Assembly (NCBI GenBank): GCA_038131955.1
Contig: JAYPQK010000010.1
Coordinates: 124,001-188,000 of the forward strand
Direction: 5' to 3'
DNA from: SHAN690 sp038131955
GTDB lineage: Bacteria > Bacteroidota > Bacteroidia > Flavobacteriales_G > Salibacteraceae
Length of the DNA stretch: 64,000 bases
The position numbers and the translations under genes are program-made. Each line of letters starts with the position of its first letter. The stretch's first letter is position 1. Shown piece by piece: positions 41,297 to 51,300 of the stretch. A model generated the notes under the pieces. The model ran no database searches. It saw nothing but the letters and a program-made list of their open reading frames with translations, and was not told the DNA's origin.

Positions 41297-42626
41297 CACA
41301 TGGCTGATCATATTGCGTGAATTCAGGTCGCGAGTTTTCAAGCGATCATTCATTTGGATGAGTATCATCGGTCCGCTAGTCATGGCAGGTGTTATCGTCT
41401 TTGCCTTTTGGTCAAGCCTCGAAGAAAGTGAAGAACAAAAAGTTCTAGTAGTAGATGACAGCTACCCATTCTTCGCTGAATTATCGGATACAAAGAAGGT
41501 CACCTTTGACGTTCAAGACATCTCACTGGCCAAGGCTGAGGCGCTAATCGAGAGTACCGATCATACAGCTATCCTTTACCTTCCCGACCGTATCCTAGCC
41601 AATAAATCGGCGCAGTTCATCTTTAAAAAGAAACCGAGCTTTCGAGTTCGACGACAGATCGAAGAACGACTCCAGGAATACTTAGAAATAAGTAAGCTGA
41701 GTGAATTCAACATCAGCGAAACGGACTACCGTAGAATGCAAGCGCCTGTGAGTCTTATCACCCTTCAGTACAATGGACCTGATCAAGCAGCGGAGGAGGT
41801 AGACCAACTTCCAGCCATCGTAGGCTTCACTTTTGCGCTCTTGATCTTCATGTTCATTTTCATTTACAGCGTGGGAGTGATGCGCGGAGTGATGGAAGAA
41901 AAAACCAATCGGATCATTGAAGTGATGGTCAGTTCGGTACGTCCCATTCAACTCATGATCGGAAAGATCATCGGGGTTGGAGCTGTCGGACTGACGCAGT
42001 TCCTGATTTGGGTAATCTTGACCTTTACGCTCGTGGGTTTCGGTCAACGCCTTGTGATCGGCGATCGATACTTGGCCGGCACTCAAGATGAAGGTGTCAT
42101 GACCGAGATGGTTCAACAAGGCTTACAGCAGCAAGAAGCGCTTGAAATGCTTCAACTCAGTGAGGAAGACAGTCCTTTTCGAGCCATTCAAAGGATCAAC
42201 TTTCCCTTGATGATCGGCATGTTCCTTTTCTATTTCCTGGGTGGCTATCTATTGTACAGTGCCTTGATGGCTGCTATCGGTTCGGCTGCGGATACAGACA
42301 CTGACACCAGACAATTTGTTTTACCCGTGACTGCCCCGCTTTTCTTAGCCTACTTCTTAGCGTTTAGAATGGCCGAGAATCCTGACAGCGCATTGTCCGT
42401 TTGGATGAGCATCATCCCATTCACTTCACCTGTGGCCATGATGATCCGTGTGACCCATGGGATTGACACGGGAGACATTTGGCAGCTCTATCTTTCTATG
42501 GCGTTGTTAGTAGCCACCTTCATTGGCGCCGTATGGGTGTCTGCCAAGGTATACCGAGTTGGCATCTTGATGTATGGAAAGAAGGTCACCTTCCGAGAAC
42601 TATTCAAATGGCTCACTTATAAATAA
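41286..42626 (+). CDS. ABC-2 type transporter permease (NatB-like)
   Basis: Membrane subunit partnering the preceding ATPase. 446 aa. One N-terminal membrane segment (SIIGPLVMAGVIVFAFWSS) is followed by a large extracytoplasmic domain (about 55-175), then a cluster of five or six membrane segments. These contain AIVGFTFALLIFMFIFIYSV, the conserved GVMRGVMEEKTNRIIEVMVS loop and LMIGKIIGVGAVGLTQFLIW. The start lies within the ATPase gene. The family exports Na+, antibiotics or lipids; no substrate evidence here. The response regulator follows 6 bases later, which may mean shared transcription rather than control. Confidence 0.93.
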   Translation: MGRSTWLIILREFRSRVFKRSFIWMSIIGPLVMAGVIVFAFWSSLEESEEQKVLVVDDSYPFFAELSDTKKVTFDVQDISLAKAEALIESTDHTAILYLPDRILANKSAQFIFKKKPSFRVRRQIEERLQEYLEISKLSEFNISETDYRRMQAPVSLITLQYNGPDQAAEEVDQLPAIVGFTFALLIFMFIFIYSVGVMRGVMEEKTNRIIEVMVSSVRPIQLMIGKIIGVGAVGLTQFLIWVILTFTLVGFGQRLVIGDRYLAGTQDEGVMTEMVQQGLQQQEALEMLQLSEEDSPFRAIQRINFPLMIGMFLFYFLGGYLLYSALMAAIGSAADTDTDTRQFVLPVTAPLFLAYFLAFRMAENPDSALSVWMSIIPFTSPVAMMIRVTHGIDTGDIWQLYLSMALLVATFIGAVWVSAKVYRVGILMYGKKVTFRELFKWLTYK

Positions 42627-42632
42627 CACAAC

Positions 42633-43790
42633 ATGTCCAAAGTACTGATCATCGACGACGAGCGCCCCATTCGTTCCACCCTTCGTGAGATCTTAGAATA
42701 TGAGAAGATCAAGGTCGAAGAAGCCGAAGATGGAAAAAAGGGAATAGAGCTGGTCATGAAGGACGACTTCGATGTAGTGCTTTGCGATATCAAGATGCCC
42801 GGACTAGATGGTATCGAAGTGTTAGAGAGAATTCAGGCGATCAAGCCGGACATTCCAGTAATCATGATCAGCGGACACGGAACGATAGATACGGCAGTCG
42901 ATTCATTGAAGAAAGGAGCGTATGACTACATTCCTAAGCCGCCAGACCTCAATCGGCTTTTGGTTTCGGTTCGCAACGCCCTGGATCGAAAAGTATTGGT
43001 GAAGGAAACCAAAGCTCTCAAGAAGAAGGCAGGAGAAAGGACGGCGAGTCCGATCATTGGGTCCTCGGCAGAAATCCTGGAGGTAAAATCGGTCATTGAA
43101 AAAGTGGCACCTACCGAAGCGCGAGTGCTGATCACCGGACCTAATGGGGTTGGAAAGGAACTTGTTGCTTCACAGCTCCACAAAAAGAGTCCAAGGAGCA
43201 AGGCCCCTATTATTGAGGTAAACTGCGCAGCCATTCCGTCGGAGTTGATCGAAAGTGAGCTCTTTGGACACGAAAAAGGAGCTTTCACCTCAGCCATCAA
43301 GCAACGTATCGGAAAGTTCGAGCAAGCAACAGACGGCACTCTGTTCTTGGATGAGATCGGAGACATGTCACTGAGTGCTCAGGCCAAAGTGCTTCGAGCA
43401 TTACAAGAGAACACCATCACCAGAGTTGGGGGTGAAAAAGAGATCAAAGTGACTCCGAGGGTGATTGCTGCGACCAATAAGGACCTGAAGAAGGAGATCG
43501 CCGAAGGGAATTTTCGGGAAGATCTATTTCACCGCCTATCGGTCATCATCATTGAGGTTCCTGCCTTGAATGACAGACGAGATGACATCCCCACCTTGAT
43601 CCATCATTTCCTAGAGCTCATCTCCTCAGAGCAAGGAAGTACGGCGCCTGCAATCGACGATGCAGCTATTCAGGCTCTAACGAAGCTAGACTGGAGCGGC
43701 AACATTCGTCAACTGCGAAATACCGTAGAACGACTCATGATCATGGCAGAAGGCAAGATTGACCTTGCTTTGGTCAACAAATACGCTTAG
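42633..43790 (+). CDS. NtrC-family sigma-54-type response regulator lacking a DNA-binding domain
   Basis: 385 aa. Receiver domain (1-120) with acidic pocket IIDDE, phosphoacceptor Asp52 in VVLCDIKMPG and the conserved Lys in YIPKPPD. AAA+ domain (about 145-375) with Walker A ITGPNGVGKELVA, the sigma-54 contact loop GHEKGAFTSA (canonical GAFTGA), Walker B GTLFLDEIGDMS and the R-finger region ENTITRVGGEKEI. It ends at NIRQLRNTVERLMIMAEGKI plus nine residues, where the Fis-type helix-turn-helix would begin; no such domain is encoded downstream. It could activate sigma-54 holoenzyme from solution or through a partner. No sensor kinase is adjacent. It lies 182 bases upstream of the surface-protein array. 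Confidence 0.92.
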   Translation: MSKVLIIDDERPIRSTLREILEYEKIKVEEAEDGKKGIELVMKDDFDVVLCDIKMPGLDGIEVLERIQAIKPDIPVIMISGHGTIDTAVDSLKKGAYDYIPKPPDLNRLLVSVRNALDRKVLVKETKALKKKAGERTASPIIGSSAEILEVKSVIEKVAPTEARVLITGPNGVGKELVASQLHKKSPRSKAPIIEVNCAAIPSELIESELFGHEKGAFTSAIKQRIGKFEQATDGTLFLDEIGDMSLSAQAKVLRALQENTITRVGGEKEIKVTPRVIAATNKDLKKEIAEGNFREDLFHRLSVIIIEVPALNDRRDDIPTLIHHFLELISSEQGSTAPAIDDAAIQALTKLDWSGNIRQLRNTVERLMIMAEGKIDLALVNKYA

Positions 43791-43939
43791 GATTCCTATT
43801 TCTAGGGATTAAAACCACAATTTCTTCAAAAGCAGATTAACCCCCTTCTTTAAAGGGATTGACATGCTTTTACCCATACCTCAATTCGGTAAAAATCGGT
43901 TTCTAGCGCACAAGACTGCATTTTTAAAAGATGAATCAC

Positions 43940-43947
43940 TAGTTTTG
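43940..43947 (+). promoter_or_regulatory. Candidate -7 element for the first array gene
   Basis: TAGTTTTG matches TAnnTTTG, 25 bases before the ATG at 43973. A related box TAGTTTTT lies at 48274-48281 before the second array gene. No TTG at -33 and no GG-N10-GC sigma-54 box was recognised in the 182-base gap. Confidence 0.45.
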
Positions 43948-43972
43948 ATAGCCTAAATCAATTCTAATTCAC

Positions 43973-46900
43973 ATGAAAAAAGTTCTACTATCTTTAGTGG
44001 CAGGACTCGTATCGTTTGCAGGTTATTCTCAGCTGAGTGGAACCTACACGATCGATCCAAACGGCTCCGGGCCGACCAACTTCACAACCTGGAATGCTGC
44101 AGTTACTGCACTTGAGACCAATGGTGTCAGCGGTGCTGTTACCTTTAACGTGTCTGACGACACATTTAACGAATCGGTTCAGTTGGACGCCATCCCTGGT
44201 TCATCAACAACCAATACCGTGACGTTCCAAGCTGACCCATCTAATACGGGTGAAGCAGTGTTGGCTAACAACTCATTCTACGGTCACGTGCTCCGTATTG
44301 ACGGAACGACAAACGTCACCTTCTCTGGTTTGACCATTGAGGCGACGAATTACTATTGTCGTCCTGTTTATCTCGCGAGTACAAACACCAACATCTTGTT
44401 CGAGAACAACAACATCCATGCGTACGCGTATTCGACAACTTCGAACTACAACGCATCGATCTACGGTTCTTTCACGACAAGCAACAATGTGGTATTCGAT
44501 GGCAACGACATCGCGAACGGACAGATCTATCTGTACTATTCAGATGACGTAGTGTTCACCGGAAACAATATCCACGATACGTATTACTACGGTGCTTATT
44601 TGTACAACTGTGATGACACGTACTGGGAAGACAACTTCATCTCTGCAGGTGACGGTTCTACTTCTTATTACGGATACTGTATGTATATCTACTACGGTTC
44701 AGGACACACCATTCTGTCCAACGAGATCGCGGGTAACGGATATGGATACAACTACGGTATTCGCCTATATTACCACTACGGTACTTCAGGAAACCCAACT
44801 CGTATCGAGAACAACTTCATCTACAACCTGAGTAACAACAGCTACTACTCCTATGGTATCTACACCTACTACACAGGTAACATCGATGTGAAGCACAATA
44901 CCATCTCTTCTGAGGGCGCTGGTTACGGTGGTTACAACATGTACATGGCGAACTATTCCTACTCATATGGAGGTAACACCGTCATGAACAACATCCTCCA
45001 CAATCCATACGATGGTAATGGATACGGCTACAATGCATACTTCTATGCATATAATGCCACTTCCACTTACTTCGACACGTTAGACGGGAACGTTTATGAT
45101 TACCACGGAGGTGAGTTCTACTCTTACGTTTACGGATCTGGACAGCAAACTTCATTGAGTGGATGGCAAACGGCTACAGGAAACCAAGAGGCTAACTCTG
45201 TTAACACCTCTGTTCCTTTTATGGGCGGTGGCGACTATCACATCAATCCATCAATGGCTGCATTGGCAATTGACAATGCGGGTGTACCTACAAACGTGTA
45301 TGACGACATCGATGGAGAGACCCGTTACGCATTCAGCGCTAACCCAGACCCAGGAGCAGATGAATTTGTTGTTCCAACGAACAACGCAGCTGTTTCTGAC
45401 TTGATCAAGCCAGACGCTCCTTTGTGTTCTGACGATACTACTGTGATCGCAGTTCTAGCTAACACAGGTCTTGTTCCTTTAACGAGCTGTACACTAACGT
45501 ATGCCCTGAACGGTTCTGTAGTAACGACTATGGCCTTCTCAGGAAACGTACCTGTTGGAGGTGACACTTCACTAACCATCGTTTCATCGACCAGTTTCTC
45601 AAATGGAGACGAGGTGAAGGTATGGTCTTCTATGCCGAATGGTGTGGTAGATAGTAATGCTGCAAACGACACAGCGAGCGTTGAAATGATGGCTGGACTC
45701 ACAGGAACCTTCAACATTCCAAATGATTACCCTACTCTTACAGATGCGGCAGCAGACGTAATGGATAAGGGCATTTGTGGACACGTAGTAATGGAGGTCT
45801 CTCCTGGTTCTTACAACGAGCAGATCATTCTAGGTGAGTTCGTTGGTGCTGGCGAGAATGCTACTCTTACATGGAGAAGCACAACCGGTAATGCGGGTGA
45901 TGTAGATATTAATTACAACACTTCTGCTGCCGTGGTTGATCTGAACGGCGCTGATTGGGTGACATTCGAGAATCTCACTTTACGCAATTCAACTACATTC
46001 TACGGTTACACCGTACTGTTGCAGAATGGTGCTGAGCACAACACCTTCGATCACAACATCATCAAGGCTGGTGAGTACTACACTACTAGTTCTTCGTTGA
46101 GTCCATTCCGTTCAACTGGTTTGAACAACGACCTGACCGTGACCAACAATGAGATCCTCGGGGGTGGTTATGGACTGTACATTCAGGGTACCGGTTCTTC
46201 TTCACGCATTGAAAATGTAGTTGTAGAAAACAATCTCTTGAATCGAGCTACCTACAGGTCTGCTCACTTATACTATATCGATGGTTTCGAGTTCAATAAC
46301 AACGAGGTGACCAACGATAGTGTTCAAAGCAATTTCTACTATGGAGTATACATGTTCTACGTTGATGATTTCAATGTAACAGGTAACTACATTGGTTCTG
46401 AAGCAAGCTACCCATATAGCACATTATATGGTGGATATGCATACCCACTCTACATGTACTACTGTGTTGGCTCTAACAACCCACGCAGCGAGGTATCGAA
46501 CAACTGTGTTACTGCAGGTAAGTCAGGATCAAACTACTACGGTTACTATGGTATCTACTCTTACTATAGTGGTTTGTACAACTTCCACAACAACTCGGTT
46601 GCTAAAGTGGGCGGTTACTCAGGTTACTATGGTGGTATGTTCCGTTTGGGAGGCTTGGTTTCTGTGAAGAACAATAGCTTCCTCAACTATGTAGATGGCT
46701 TGGCCTTCTACGCAGACGGTTTCACCGTATCTGAGGAAGACAATAATAACTTCTTCACTACAGGTAGCCAGTTGATCTATTACGGAACAACTCAGTACGC
46801 TACATTGGAGGATTACCAAACCGCTTCTGGTTTCGGTGCCAATTCCATTGTGACAGACCCTGCTTATATCGATACACTTGGTTGTGTTACTTGTAACGAC

Positions 46901-48166
46901 ACCCTTGACAATGCAGGTACACCAACGCAGATGTATGACATCGATAGCAACATGCGTAGCGTGAATACTCCTGACATCGGTCCTAAGGAGTGGGTCTCTC
47001 CTGCTAACTTTACGTTGGGTGGCGACTCTACTTACTGTGCTGATGAAGTAACCATTGAGGCTGGTCCTGCACAGAGCGTTACTTGGAGTGTGAATGGTAA
47101 CTCTTCTACTGCGCCTACCTTGACTCTTTCAGGTGGAAACGAAGCGGTTACTTACAACGTCCTTGTTAGCATCCAGACCGAGTTCTGCGGTTCTGCTGCC
47201 GACAACGCGTTGATCACCCTTGTTCCAAACGCTCACTTGGATAGCAACATCCACATCTGTGCGGATGACAACGCTACCCTTGATCCAGGAGGCCTTGCTT
47301 CCGGTTCTTACGCTTGGTCTACCGGTGCCATGACTCAGACCATCTTGGTGGATGAGCCTGGTACATACACTGTAACGAAGGATGTTCAAGGTTGTGTGAG
47401 TACAGCTACTACTGAGGTTACTCAGTCTGAGGCAGTTCAGATCATCGGAACAGAGGTTTGTTCTGACGACCTTCCATTGACCTTGGATGCGACTATCGCT
47501 AATGGTACTACGTATGCTTGGTCTGGAGGTGCTTCTCCAAACACAGCTACCAACACCTTCAACGATGGTGGTGCTTACACGGTAACTGCATCTGATGCAT
47601 TTGGTTGTTCTTCTGTTGACTCTTTCGAAGTTGTTGTACTCGAAGAGCCTGAGGCAGTCATCACGACTCCTTCTTACAGTGGATTCATCTATGTATTCGA
47701 CGCAAGCACTTCTCCTTACTTGACAGCTAGCAGCACAGTGAACTGGAACTTCGGTGCCGGTGCTTCTCCTGCAACTTCTACCAACGTAAGCGAGTCTGTG
47801 ATTTATCCATGGAGCAATCCTTCAAACCCAACTACTTACTCAGTAAGCTTGGAGATCAACAACGGTTGTGGTGTTGACATCGCAACTCAGATCATCCAGC
47901 CTAGCTTGGGTATTGAGAATCTTGCAACCGGTGAGTTCGCCATCTTCCCTAACCCTGCAAACGATGTAGTGACCATCGCTACTAAGGATGTAGAGGCGGG
48001 TAATATCCAGATCTTGGATATGAGCGGACGCGTAGTAGCTCAAGCTCCTATGAGCGCTGGTAGCAACAATCACGATATCAACGTAAGCAGTCTTGCTGCA
48101 GGTGCGTACATCGTGAAAGTTGCAACTGATGCAAACACACAAATGCAGCAGCTGATCGTTCAGTAA
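43973..48166 (+). CDS. Giant T9SS surface protein A: two Tyr/Asn-rich beta-helices, Ig-like domains, sorting domain
   Basis: 1397 aa. Signal peptide 1-20 (ends AGYSQ). Residues ~21-75 are an N-terminal cap (GTYTIDPNGSGPTNFTTWNA). Right-handed parallel beta-helix 1 covers ~75-455, with repeated NNxI turns and Tyr-rich rungs. A CARDB-like segment covers ~468-570 (AVSDLIKPDAPLCSDDTTVI). Beta-helix 2 covers ~573-1000 and contains YYGYYGIYSYY at 855-865. Ig/PKD-like segments cover ~1005-1315, with paired cysteines (STYCADEVTIEAGPAQSVTW). A type A T9SS sorting domain begins FAIFPNPANDVVTI at 1322 and ends MQQLIVQ. The protein is exported by Sec and then through the outer membrane by T9SS. Ligand and role are unknown; adhesin, fibre or sheath component is inference. 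Its closest relative is the fourth array gene. Codon choice favours GGT, GCT, ACT and AAC/TAC, compatible with high expression. Confidence 0.92.
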   Translation: MKKVLLSLVAGLVSFAGYSQLSGTYTIDPNGSGPTNFTTWNAAVTALETNGVSGAVTFNVSDDTFNESVQLDAIPGSSTTNTVTFQADPSNTGEAVLANNSFYGHVLRIDGTTNVTFSGLTIEATNYYCRPVYLASTNTNILFENNNIHAYAYSTTSNYNASIYGSFTTSNNVVFDGNDIANGQIYLYYSDDVVFTGNNIHDTYYYGAYLYNCDDTYWEDNFISAGDGSTSYYGYCMYIYYGSGHTILSNEIAGNGYGYNYGIRLYYHYGTSGNPTRIENNFIYNLSNNSYYSYGIYTYYTGNIDVKHNTISSEGAGYGGYNMYMANYSYSYGGNTVMNNILHNPYDGNGYGYNAYFYAYNATSTYFDTLDGNVYDYHGGEFYSYVYGSGQQTSLSGWQTATGNQEANSVNTSVPFMGGGDYHINPSMAALAIDNAGVPTNVYDDIDGETRYAFSANPDPGADEFVVPTNNAAVSDLIKPDAPLCSDDTTVIAVLANTGLVPLTSCTLTYALNGSVVTTMAFSGNVPVGGDTSLTIVSSTSFSNGDEVKVWSSMPNGVVDSNAANDTASVEMMAGLTGTFNIPNDYPTLTDAAADVMDKGICGHVVMEVSPGSYNEQIILGEFVGAGENATLTWRSTTGNAGDVDINYNTSAAVVDLNGADWVTFENLTLRNSTTFYGYTVLLQNGAEHNTFDHNIIKAGEYYTTSSSLSPFRSTGLNNDLTVTNNEILGGGYGLYIQGTGSSSRIENVVVENNLLNRATYRSAHLYYIDGFEFNNNEVTNDSVQSNFYYGVYMFYVDDFNVTGNYIGSEASYPYSTLYGGYAYPLYMYYCVGSNNPRSEVSNNCVTAGKSGSNYYGYYGIYSYYSGLYNFHNNSVAKVGGYSGYYGGMFRLGGLVSVKNNSFLNYVDGLAFYADGFTVSEEDNNNFFTTGSQLIYYGTTQYATLEDYQTASGFGANSIVTDPAYIDTLGCVTCNDTLDNAGTPTQMYDIDSNMRSVNTPDIGPKEWVSPANFTLGGDSTYCADEVTIEAGPAQSVTWSVNGNSSTAPTLTLSGGNEAVTYNVLVSIQTEFCGSAADNALITLVPNAHLDSNIHICADDNATLDPGGLASGSYAWSTGAMTQTILVDEPGTYTVTKDVQGCVSTATTEVTQSEAVQIIGTEVCSDDLPLTLDATIANGTTYAWSGGASPNTATNTFNDGGAYTVTASDAFGCSSVDSFEVVVLEEPEAVITTPSYSGFIYVFDASTSPYLTASSTVNWNFGAGASPATSTNVSESVIYPWSNPSNPTTYSVSLEINNGCGVDIATQIIQPSLGIENLATGEFAIFPNPANDVVTIATKDVEAGNIQILDMSGRVVAQAPMSAGSNNHDINVSSLAAGAYIVKVATDANTQMQQLIVQ
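45365..45585 (+). repeat. Gene-conversion tract, copy in protein A
   Basis: 221 bases that match 57148-57368 with a single difference (A versus G in CTGTGATC/CTGTGGTC). Just outside, the two genes differ at many synonymous positions. It encodes the CARDB-like segment. Confidence 0.85.
46946..47010 (+). repeat. Short identical tract, copy in protein A
   Basis: 65 bases identical to 58729-58793 in the fourth array gene, bounded by silent differences on both sides. The same region in the third gene differs at several positions. Confidence 0.7.
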
Positions 48167-48172
48167 TCAGCT
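48150..48172 (+). other. Hairpin spanning the stop codon (conserved in all four array genes)
   Basis: AGCTGAT-CGTTCAGTA-ATCAGCT: a 7-bp inverted repeat whose 3' arm begins at the last base of the TAA. The same sequence surrounds the stops at 51773, 55493 and 59952. Confidence 0.5.
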
Positions 48173-48190
48173 TCTTCATATTGATTAATG

Positions 48191-48225
48191 GAAAGCGCCT
48201 CCATCTGGGGGCGCTTTTCTTTTTC
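48191..48225 (+). terminator. Terminator after protein A gene
   Basis: AAAGCGCCTCC-ATCT-GGGGGCGCTTT stem with a T-rich tail, 25 bases after the stop. The same GCGCC/GGCGC stem core follows the next three genes. Confidence 0.88.
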
Positions 48226-48311
48226 CCCGCTTTAGTTTTAAGGGCTGAAAAGTATTTTTTAATAGACCAAGACTAGTTTTTATCACACGAAATGGATTAA
48301 AATGTCAACTA

Positions 48312-51300
48312 ATGAGTAAATTCGTTGATCTAATCAAATCATATATCTCTATGAGAACATCTACTTTATTCATGAATCTGGCGCTTGCTGCGATTCTGAG
48401 CATTATTGGCACCTCTGCCATTGGTCAGACCATCACAGTCGGTACAGGTTCAACTACTACGACTTCCACAACGGATTCACCTTACGGTACGTACTACATG
48501 GATGATCGCACCCAATTCCTGTATCTCGCTAGTGAGCTCACAGCAGCTGGCGGATTCGCTGGTTCTATTAGTTCGATCGCGTTCAACGTTTCTTCTCTAC
48601 CGAGTATGTCGATGAACGATTTCAAGATCTCGATCGGCACTACTACAACGACCAACATCATTTCAGGATACGCTCCAACTACACTAGAGTTGGTTTATGG
48701 TCCTGTTACCCACACGATCTCTTCAACGGGATGGGTAACCTACACCTTCAGCACTCCATATCTATGGAACGGAACTGACAACATCGTGATCGATGTTTGT
48801 TTCGACAACAGTTCATGGACTTATCCAAATGGTGGTGTACGCGCTGACTATAACTACGGTCGTGTTTACAGTCGCTATCAGGACATTTCAAATGGCACAC
48901 TTTGCGGTACTACTAATGGTTATGGAAGCACTGCATACTATCGTGCGCAGACCCAGTTCACCATCTTGCCTCCATACGCAGATGATGCTGGAATCGGTGC
49001 TATCTTGAGTCCAACACTTCCAACTTGTGATCTTGATTCAATCGATATCCAAGTAGTGGTTCAGAATGCTGGAATGGATACATTGAATACTTGTGATATC
49101 AAGTGGCAGATTGGAAACGCAACTCCAACTACGTACAACTTTACAGGAGCCGTTGCTCCTCAAGGTGGTACGGACACGGTTACTATTGCGAACTACAGTT
49201 TCACTAACTTTGATGAACTAACGATTTGGACAGAGAATCCAAATGGATCTCAAGATAGCTTGGCTAGCAATGACACCGCTCACCTCACTGTAGCAACAGG
49301 TCTTTCTGGTACTTACAACATTCCTAATGACTTCCCAACATTGACAGATGCAGCTACTGCATTGACCACATACGGTGTTTGCGATGACGTTGTTATGGAA
49401 ATTAACTCAGGTACATATTCCGAGCAGGTGCATCTTGGAGACATCTTAGGTGCTAGCGCAGACGCTACCGTTCGTTGGACAAGTGCTACTGGCAACATCA
49501 ATGATGTGATTATCGAGCAGTCTTCAGGATCAACTGTAAACCTTGAAGGTTCAGACTGGATAACTTTCGACCACTTGACCATCCGCAATACTAGTACGTT
49601 CTCTGGTATTGCCGTTGAGCTTGAAATGAATGCTGAGAACAACACGTTCGACAACTGTTTGATCGAGACGGGTGCAGGAACAACAACTAGTTCTGCTCAC
49701 AACGCGCTTCGCTCTTTGGGTAACAACCACAACTTGACGGTAACCAACAGCACGCTTCGTAACGGTGGTTATGGTGTATACGTTCAAGGTTCTAGTACTT
49801 CAAGCCGCGTTGAGAATGTTGTTTTCGAAAACAACATTATCGAGGATGCTTACTATTACCAGACGTATATGTACTATATCGATGGATTTGAGTTCAACAA
49901 CAATGTTGTAACCAATGACTCTAACCTTTACTTGTTTGCTTACGGCCTTCGTATGTACTACGTTGACAACTTCAACGTGACTGGAAACTATATCGGAGCG
50001 ACTGGTACCTACTACAATAACTCTTCATACGGTGGGTATGCTTATCCATTCTACATGTACTACTGCTTGGGATCTCAAAACCCAAGAAGTAAGGTGGCTA
50101 ACAACTGTGTGAATGCTAGCCGTCCAGGCGCTAGCTACTATGGATATTATGGTCTATACATGTATCAGTGTGGTGTCCTCGACATGGAGCACAACTCGTT
50201 CTCTAAGGTGGGTGGATACAACGGTTACTATGCAGCCTATATCAACGGAGGTGGACAAGTTGCATTGCGTAACAACACCTTCCAAAACTACATGGGAGGA
50301 CATGCTCTTTATGCTCCTGGTCAATGGACGATCACCGATTCAGATCACAACAACTTCTACTCCAATGGTGGTACATTAGTATACTTCGGTACTTCTAACT
50401 ACAGCTCTTTGGAAGACTATCAGAACGGATCAGGAAACGACATGCACTCAGTGAGTACAGATGCCGCTTACCTTGACACCCTAGCTTGTATCACATGTAA
50501 CGACACATTGGATGGAGCCGGTATGGCAGGTACGATGTATGATATCGACAGCAACATGCGAAGCTTCGTTACTCCTGACATCGGACCAAACGAATGGGTT
50601 TCTCCTTCTACCTTTACATTGGGTGGTGATTCTACCTACTGTGCTGATGAAGTTACCCTCGAGGCAGGTCCTGCTCAGAGTGTGACTTGGAGTGTGAACG
50701 GTAACTCAAGCTCTTCTCCTACCTTCACGCTTGCTGGTGGAAGCGAAGCAACAACTTACAACGTATTGGTGAGCATCCAGACTGAGTTCTGCGGTTCTGC
50801 TTCTGACAATGCGTTGATTACATTAGTACCAAACGCTCATTTGGATAGCAACGTTCACATCTGTGCTGACGCAACTGCTACTTTGGATCCAGGAGGTCTT
50901 GCTTCTGGTTCTTACACTTGGTCAAACGGTGAGACTACTCAAACTATCGTTGTTGACGCTCCAGGTAATTATACCGTAACCAAGGACGTTCAGGGATGTG
51001 TGAGTACAGCTACAGCTAACGTTACCCAGTCTGAAGCAGTTCAGATCATTGGAACTGAGGTTTGTTCTGACGACCTACCTTTGACCTTGGATGCTACCAT
51101 CGCTGATGGTGTAACTTACGCTTGGTCTGGTGGCGCTTCTCCAAACACAGCTACCAACAACTTCAACGATGCAGGTGCTTACACCGTATCCGCAACTGAC
51201 GCGTTCGGATGTACTTCTGTTGATTCGTTTGAGGTTGTGATCCTTGAGGAGCCAGATGCAGTTATCGGCATCCAGAGCAACTCTGGTACTATCTACATCT

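Noticed and set aside
43840..43880. CCCTT-CTTTA-AAGGG hairpin after the response regulator as a terminator.
   Set aside because: Only a 5-bp stem, and the following bases are not a T-run; I could not support a terminator.
44600..46700. Repetitive TACTAC/AACAAC sequence resembling a tandem DNA repeat or a CRISPR-like array.
   Set aside because: Spacing is irregular and the repeats are codon-level (Tyr, Asn, Gly) within an intact reading frame.
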